NCBI GenBank assembly: GCA_050943315.1
Contig: JBMNOY010000045.1
Location: 1-19,387 of the forward strand
DNA: 19,387 bases
Reading direction: 5' to 3'
From: JBDKUD01 sp050943315
GTDB lineage: Bacteria; Bacillota; Syntrophomonadia; Syntrophomonadales; Syntrophomonadaceae
The position numbers and the translations under genes are program-made. This document shows, one piece after another, positions 15,046 to 19,387 of the stretch. The notes beneath the pieces are model-generated. The model was not told the origin of the DNA and did no database searches. It saw only the letters and a program-made list of their open reading frames with translations. Every line of letters begins with the position of its first letter. Positions within the stretch are counted from its first letter, which is position 1.

Positions 15046-17067
15046 ATGTTACAGAATTTAAGAAATATAGGCATAATAGCACATATCGATGCCGGGAAAA
15101 CCACTACTACAGAGAGAATTCTATATTACACCGGATTAACCTATAAAATGGGAGAAACTCATGACGGCGAAAGCGTTATGGATTATCTCCCATATGAAAA
15201 GGAACGGGGCATTACCGTTACTTCAGCAGCTACCAAGTGTGTCTGGAATAACCATGCCATAAACATCATTGATACCCCGGGGCATGTGGATTTTACTGCT
15301 GAAGTGGAAAGAAGCCTGCGCATCCTGGATGGTGCTGTAGTTATTTTTTGTGGCAAAGGCGGCGTGGAACCGCAAACAGAAACCGTGTGGAGACAGGCGG
15401 ATAAATATAATGTACCGAGAATTGCATTTGTCAATAAAATGGATGCTATCGGGGCGGACTTTTTTAATGTGGTCGAACAGATTAAAACCAGATTGGGTGC
15501 CAATCCGGTAGTTGTTATGCTTCCCATCTTTAACGGCGATAGATTAGATGGGATTATTGATTTGATTGAAATGTGTGCCTATAATTTTGAAGGCACCCTG
15601 GGCAATGAAATAAAAAAAGCTGAGATCCCTGAATTTTATCAGGAGGAGGCCCAGGCCTGGCAGGGAAAAATGATCGAGAAACTGGCTGAACAAGATGAAC
15701 AGGTGTTGGAACTCTATGTTGATAACCAATTGATACCCTTAAAGCTTATTAAAGAGGCTATCAGAAAAAATACTATTGCTGGAACCATAGTCCCGGTTAT
15801 GTGTGGGAGTGCTTATCGCAACATCGGGATCCAACCGTTGCTCGATGCTATCGTCGACTATCTTCCCTCACCGCTTGATGTGAAACCGGCTATGGCCACA
15901 TCATTGGTTAGCGGTGAAGTACATGAGGTGATACCCGACAACAAGGGTAAGTTTTCCGCACTGGTTTTTAAAATTGTCAGTGATCGCCATGTTGGCAAAC
16001 TGGCATTTGCCCGTGTTTATTCGGGCTCTCTGGAATCAGGCAGTTACGTTTTGAATACCGGTAAACAGAAGAAAGAAAGGGTGGGCCGTCTGGTTAAAAT
16101 GCACGCTAACCACCGTGAAGATATCAAAAAGGTGGAAGCAGGGGATATCGTGGCTTTAATCGGTCTTAAGGATATAAGTACCGGTGACACCCTGTGTTCT
16201 ATTGACAATGAAATATTGTTGGAATCAATAGATTTTCCTGAACCGGTTATCCAAATTGCTATTGAACCAAAGACTCAGGCTGATCAGGAAAAAATCTCGG
16301 AAGCATTGGCACGCATCTCCTCAGAGGATCCTACATTTAAGATATCCTTCAACAAGGAGACGGGGCAGACCCTAATATCAGGTATGGGGGAATTGCACCT
16401 GGAGATTATATCCGAGCGGTTAGCTAAAGAGTTTAATGTGGATGTAAACGTAGGCCAGCCTCAGGTTGCCTATAAAGAAACCATATCTCGGGAAGCGGAG
16501 CAGGTTACCCGTTATGTCAAACAGACCGGTGGCAAGGGCCAGTATGCCCATGTAGTCCTGCGCCTGGAGCCAGGTGACGGTTTTGAGTTCGTAAATAAAA
16601 TAGTTGGAGGGGTTATTCCCCGTGAATATATCCCCGCTGTAGAACAAGGTATTAAAGAGGCATTGGATGAGGGCCCCCTGAAAGGTTATCCGGTTGTGAA
16701 TGTTAAAGCTACCCTTCTGGACGGGTCTTTCCATGAGGTGGACTCATCAGAGATGGCTTTTAAAACGGCTGCTATGCTGGCCACCCGGGAATGTGTAAAA
16801 AAAGCCCAGCCAAGGCTTTTGGAGCCGGTTATGAAACTGGAAATAACTGCTCCCGAAGAGTTTACCGGTAATATCATTAACAATATTAACAATCGCCGGG
16901 GCAGGCTGGAATCGATGGAATCGCAAAAAAATACCCAGGTAATAAAAGGTTGTGTACCCCTGGCCGAATTGTTTGGTTACTCTACCGTATTAAGGTCAAT
17001 AACGCAGGGGAGAGGCGGATTCTCAATGGAATTCTCGCATTATGAGGAAAGACATCTGGCTTCTTAA
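15046..17067 (+). CDS. fusA: Elongation factor G paralogue (EF-G-like translational GTPase)
   Basis: The 673-residue GTPase has all five-domain EF-G features. G-domain motifs are AHIDAGKTT (12-20), the switch region KERGITVTSAAT (52-63), DTPGH (76-80) and NKMD (130-133). Domain IV carries GGVIPREYIPAVEQGIKEAL and the tip region SFHEVDSSEMAFK that contacts the decoding centre in true EF-G. The product should bind ribosomes and act in translocation or recycling. The segment IFCGKGGVEPQT and the isolated setting, without rpsL, rpsG or tuf beside it, suggest a second, divergent EF-G and not the housekeeping copy; this is inference. The ATG at 15046 follows GAAGGAGCGGG; a TTG at 15028 falls inside that site. 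A consensus promoter and a terminator-like leader hairpin lie upstream. Confidence 0.92.
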   Translation: MLQNLRNIGIIAHIDAGKTTTTERILYYTGLTYKMGETHDGESVMDYLPYEKERGITVTSAATKCVWNNHAINIIDTPGHVDFTAEVERSLRILDGAVVIFCGKGGVEPQTETVWRQADKYNVPRIAFVNKMDAIGADFFNVVEQIKTRLGANPVVVMLPIFNGDRLDGIIDLIEMCAYNFEGTLGNEIKKAEIPEFYQEEAQAWQGKMIEKLAEQDEQVLELYVDNQLIPLKLIKEAIRKNTIAGTIVPVMCGSAYRNIGIQPLLDAIVDYLPSPLDVKPAMATSLVSGEVHEVIPDNKGKFSALVFKIVSDRHVGKLAFARVYSGSLESGSYVLNTGKQKKERVGRLVKMHANHREDIKKVEAGDIVALIGLKDISTGDTLCSIDNEILLESIDFPEPVIQIAIEPKTQADQEKISEALARISSEDPTFKISFNKETGQTLISGMGELHLEIISERLAKEFNVDVNVGQPQVAYKETISREAEQVTRYVKQTGGKGQYAHVVLRLEPGDGFEFVNKIVGGVIPREYIPAVEQGIKEALDEGPLKGYPVVNVKATLLDGSFHEVDSSEMAFKTAAMLATRECVKKAQPRLLEPVMKLEITAPEEFTGNIINNINNRRGRLESMESQKNTQVIKGCVPLAELFGYSTVLRSITQGRGGFSMEFSHYEERHLAS

Positions 17068-17074
17068 TAAATGA

Positions 17075-17115
17075 GGCCCGAACATAGTCTAACCGGCTGT
17101 GTCCGGGCTTTTTTC
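17075..17115 (+). terminator. Terminator of the EF-G paralogue
   Basis: GCCCG-A-ACA (from 17076) pairs with TGT-C-CGGGC (to 17108) with a central bulge or loop, followed by six T residues (17109-17114). It lies 8 bp after the stop codon. On the minus strand the flank CATTTATTAAG is weakly U-rich, so it may also help end the anti-sigma transcript. Confidence 0.88.
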
Positions 17116-17121
17116 GTTTAT

Positions 17122-18114
17122 TTATAATATTTCCTCGAACCCTATTGTTTCTTTAAGCAATTGGTTCTCTTCAGGGGAAAGGTTGCTGGTTAGGACAATG
17201 GTATAAGTATACCCGGAGATGTTAACCTGCCAGGAAGCCGGGGAGGTTTGTTTTACTTTGTACTCAGTCTGGTTAGAAGCGGCCGGTTGTCCGTAGCCAT
17301 CTGCTGCTGTTATTCTATGCGTTTGAACCTCGGTAATAGATATTTTGAAGTTCTTTGTCTTGCTGTCATCACTATAGCTAAAGGTAGTAACGCCATTTTC
17401 ACTGCTGGTGTCAGTAAGCCTGTAGCCGGAGGGCACATTGACCGGTTGTACTCGTAAATCCGCAGCACCTGTCTTTTGGGAAAACTGTAGTGCAGAAATT
17501 GTATCAACTGGTGGGGTAGTTTTATAATCTTCATTTTCTGGAATTGTCTCGGGTACCTCGACACTATTCGCTTGTACTCTGGCCGCTGACTGCAGGCTGG
17601 CATCCTTCGGTTGATGGTTAATAGTTGCCCGGGATATATCTTGATCATGCTGTGGAGATGGACTGGTCTGCGGTACTGGTGTTGATTTTAGAGCTTTAGG
17701 TTCGGCTATTTCCCTAACGTCATTAGTAGTTGTAGACCCATGATGGGCTATCTGGGAAGCAGGTTCAGTATCAAACTTATTACTATTAAGGAAATAGCCA
17801 GTAGAAGCCAACAATAGTATCAAAACTGCGGCAATAGCAAAATTAGGCAGCCTGCACCAACCCCAGTTTCTTTTTTCTGCTTTGCCGGTACTGTTCATGG
17901 CTTTAATATTAGACATTACGTTACTGGTAATATCTGGTACTGGAACAGGACAATCCAGTTCAATAAGGACAGTATTTTCTATCTCGGTTAGTTTTACATT
18001 ATGTTGGCAAAACTGACACTCATTGAGGTGTTTTTCAATGGCTATTTCTGTCTCAGGGGTTAAACGACCATCAACATAATCATAAATCAGTTTATCTAGT
18101 TGCTGGCAGTTCAT
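17122..18114 (-). CDS. Transmembrane zinc-finger anti-sigma factor with C-terminal DUF4367-like domain
   Basis: The 330-residue protein begins with a cytoplasmic anti-sigma zinc finger, H29-X3-C33-X2-C36 (HLNECQFC). A single membrane segment follows near residues 91-109 (FAIAAVLILLLASTGYFL). A long Ser/Thr/Pro/Gln-rich linker spans about 110-205, and a C-terminal extracytoplasmic domain resembles DUF4367 (VQPVNVPSGYRLTDTS, then FSYSD and INISGYTYTIVLTSNLS-like strands, read as WQVNISGYTYTIVL). In this class the zinc finger holds the sigma factor inactive until a signal on the outside is sensed. The ATG at 18114 follows AGGGGG and the gene overlaps the 3' end of the sigma gene by 23 bp, implying translational coupling. 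The signal is unknown. Confidence 0.9.
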   Translation of the reverse strand: MNCQQLDKLIYDYVDGRLTPETEIAIEKHLNECQFCQHNVKLTEIENTVLIELDCPVPVPDITSNVMSNIKAMNSTGKAEKRNWGWCRLPNFAIAAVLILLLASTGYFLNSNKFDTEPASQIAHHGSTTTNDVREIAEPKALKSTPVPQTSPSPQHDQDISRATINHQPKDASLQSAARVQANSVEVPETIPENEDYKTTPPVDTISALQFSQKTGAADLRVQPVNVPSGYRLTDTSSENGVTTFSYSDDSKTKNFKISITEVQTHRITAADGYGQPAASNQTEYKVKQTSPASWQVNISGYTYTIVLTSNLSPEENQLLKETIGFEEIL

Positions 18115-18691
18115 ACTGTACCCCCTTTTCCTTCCAGCGTTGTAAAATAATCTTCCTTAAAGCCCTGCGAGCACGGTGTACCTTAACTTCCACATTTTCC
18201 TTGCTAATGTGCAAGGTATCTGCTATTTCCTGGTTGTTTAGCTCCAGCTTATAACGCAATACTATTACTAAACGGTATGATTCAGGCAGCATCATTAGTG
18301 CCTGGTCAATTTCTTCCTGTAACTCTTTTTTTTCGAAGGCAATTTCCGGATCACTTGCGTACCATTCATGATAAGCATAATCATATTGTGTACTGCCGGT
18401 TTCATCGAAACTTAAGGTTACTACTTTTCGGTTCTTGCGCAGATACGAAACACAGGTATTTACAGCAATGCGATTAATCCAGGGACTAAATGACCTGGTG
18501 GAATCAAATTGGTGCAATTTTTGAAAAACTACTAAAAATACTTCCTGGGAAACATCTTCAGCTTCCTGATAGTTACCCAGGATTCTATATACAATGGCAA
18601 AGACCACATTCTTATAGCGTTTAACCAGTTCTTCAAAAGCTGACAATTCGCCGCGCAGAACCTGCTTGGTAAGGTTTTCATCAGTTTGCAA
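18092..18691 (-). CDS. ECF-type RNA polymerase sigma factor
   Basis: The 199-residue protein has sigma region 2 (AFEELVKRYKNVVFAIVYRI, EAEDVSQEVFLVVFQKLHQF, then WINRIAVNTCVSYLRK) and region 4 with a helix-turn-helix (LPESYRLVIVLRYKLELNNQ, EIADTLHISKENVEVKVHRARRAL in consecutive parts). Regions 1 and 3 are absent, as in extracytoplasmic-function sigma factors of the SigW type. The start is TTG at 18691 with GGAGG nine bases upstream; the nearby ATG is out of frame. It is the first gene of a pair with its overlapping anti-sigma factor. A TATAAT box lies upstream on the minus strand near 18769, but no matching -35 box and no clear ECF self-promoter was found. Confidence 0.94.
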   Translation of the reverse strand: MQTDENLTKQVLRGELSAFEELVKRYKNVVFAIVYRILGNYQEAEDVSQEVFLVVFQKLHQFDSTRSFSPWINRIAVNTCVSYLRKNRKVVTLSFDETGSTQYDYAYHEWYASDPEIAFEKKELQEEIDQALMMLPESYRLVIVLRYKLELNNQEIADTLHISKENVEVKVHRARRALRKIILQRWKEKGVQYELPATR

Positions 18692-18743
18692 AACTATCAG
18701 CCTCCGGTTCTCACTTTTATATACGCAAGAATTTACTGGCTAC

Positions 18744-18772
18744 TTGCAGTATACTTATAGATATTATATTAA
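18744..18772 (+). promoter_or_regulatory. Possible promoter of the UPF0178 gene
   Basis: TTGCAG (18744-18749) and TATTAA (18767-18772) are separated by 17 bp and point toward the gene at 18855. Both boxes deviate from consensus by one or two bases, and the region is AT-rich, so the call is tentative. It would give a leader of about 75 bases and overlaps the control region of the divergent sigma factor. Confidence 0.4.
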
Positions 18773-18854
18773 CATGAAACAGTTTCCAGAAACCCTACCT
18801 TTATGAAAATTGTCGGCAAGGTAAAACTATCCAGCCGCACAGGGGGAATTAACG

Positions 18855-19301
18855 TTGAAAATTGTGGTAGACGCAGATGCCTGTCCGGTTAAGGATTTAA
18901 TCGAAAAGACCGCTCGGAAATATCTACTGGAGGTAATAATGGTATCCAACCATCACCATGTCATCCGGAGTGAATATTCCCGGGTGATTGTTGTGGACGG
19001 CGCTTCGCAATCCGCAGATATTGCCATTGCTAATCTTACTTTACCAGGTGATATCGTAGTAACTCAGGACTACGGTCTGGCTGCCATGGTTTTAGGAAAA
19101 CATGCTCTGCCTATTAGTCCTGCAGGTCATATTTACGATAATCAGAATATCGAAGGGTTATTAATGCAGAGATTTGTGAACTATAAAGCCAGGAGAGCAG
19201 GATTAAAAATATCCGGCTCTCGCAAAAGAAATAGAAGCGATGACCAGCAGTTTATGCTAAACTTAGTCAAGATAATAGAAAATAATCTCAATTTAACCTA
19301 A
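18855..19301 (+). CDS. YaiI/YqxD family protein (UPF0178, DUF188)
   Basis: The 148-residue protein matches the UPF0178 family in length and in its main motifs: an N-terminal VDADACPVK with clustered acidic residues, then VDGASQSADIAI, VVTQDYGLAAMVL and a C-terminal basic GSRKRNRSDDQQF. The acidic DAD and QDYGLA elements resemble the active site of PIN-like nucleases, so a nucleic-acid-related role is possible, but I know of no established function. The start is TTG at 18855 with AGGGGGAA about eight bases upstream. It diverges from the sigma factor gene. Confidence 0.93.
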   Translation: MKIVVDADACPVKDLIEKTARKYLLEVIMVSNHHHVIRSEYSRVIVVDGASQSADIAIANLTLPGDIVVTQDYGLAAMVLGKHALPISPAGHIYDNQNIEGLLMQRFVNYKARRAGLKISGSRKRNRSDDQQFMLNLVKIIENNLNLT

Positions 19302-19362
19302 AATCGATCACCATTATATGGAGATGTTTATTAGATAAAAAATATAGAAAGGAGTATTTTAT

Positions 19363-19387
19363 ATGTCAGATCAATGTAAGACATGCC
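19363..19387 (+). CDS. Start of a further gene, cut by the window edge
   Basis: A strong ribosome binding site AGAAAGGAG (19346-19354) stands eight bases before an ATG. Eight codons are visible, MSDQCKTC, with a CX2C pair. Cysteine-rich N-termini of this kind occur in Mrp/NBP35-type iron-sulfur ATPases and in small metal-binding proteins, but too little is present to name it. Confidence 0.5.

Noticed and set aside
15046..17067. Ribosomal protection protein of the TetM type
   Set aside because: The N-terminal AHIDAGKTTTTE, the GETHDGES and ERGITVTSAAT segments and domain IV match EF-G, not TetM-type proteins.
1..19387. CRISPR array, insertion sequence, prophage or toxin-antitoxin module
   Set aside because: No regularly spaced repeats, transposase, integrase, terminal inverted repeats or small toxin-antitoxin gene pair could be found on either strand.

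Overview
The window looks like chromosomal DNA from a Gram-positive anaerobe of the class Clostridia. The pointers are strong AGGAGG-type ribosome binding sites, many TTG/GTG start codons, classical -35/-10 promoters, FMN and SAM (S-box) riboswitches that act through intrinsic terminators, a fused RibBA, a cell-wall-binding repeat 2 protein, and a MetNIQ transporter whose solute-binding protein is a lipoprotein. The mixture recalls the Syntrophomonas/Peptococcaceae group, but that is an impression from protein style and not a proven assignment. No phage, IS element or CRISPR array is visible, and most of the window is core metabolism.

Layout. 1-317 holds no convincing gene. 318-4193 is a complete riboflavin operon: promoter, FMN riboswitch with terminator, ribD, ribE (which appears to start at an ATT codon), ribBA, ribH and a terminator. 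4369-5406 is a DUF1646 membrane transporter-like protein ending at a bidirectional terminator. 8283-5481 (minus strand) is an S-box-controlled methionine ABC importer, promoter-riboswitch-metN-metI-metQ. 8848-8318 (minus) is an unrecognised membrane-anchored protein. 9029-9973 is a TIGR01212-type radical SAM protein. 10030-10208 is a stand-alone tRNA-Leu(CAG) unit with a near-ideal promoter and a terminator. 10299-11390 is a CWB2 protein with no visible export signal. 11949-11455 (minus) is a MerR-type coiled-coil regulator.

12001-12289 is a non-coding interval with a perfect 12-bp tandem repeat and an orphan plus-strand terminator, possibly a small RNA. 14119-12290 (minus) is a pair made of a four-TM membrane protein and a SAM methyltransferase. 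14288-14836 is a cysteine hydrolase of the isochorismatase superfamily. 14909-17115 is an EF-G paralogue unit in which a terminator-like hairpin sits between a consensus promoter and the start codon, suggesting transcription attenuation. 18691-17122 (minus) is an ECF sigma factor overlapping its zinc-finger anti-sigma factor. 18855-19301 is a YaiI/YqxD (UPF0178) protein, and the first codons of another gene reach the right edge.

The main points for a second look are the ATT start of ribE, the attenuator-like leader of the EF-G paralogue, the candidate small RNA and tandem repeats beside the MerR gene, and the leaderless CWB2 protein. No clearly new multi-gene system is evident.
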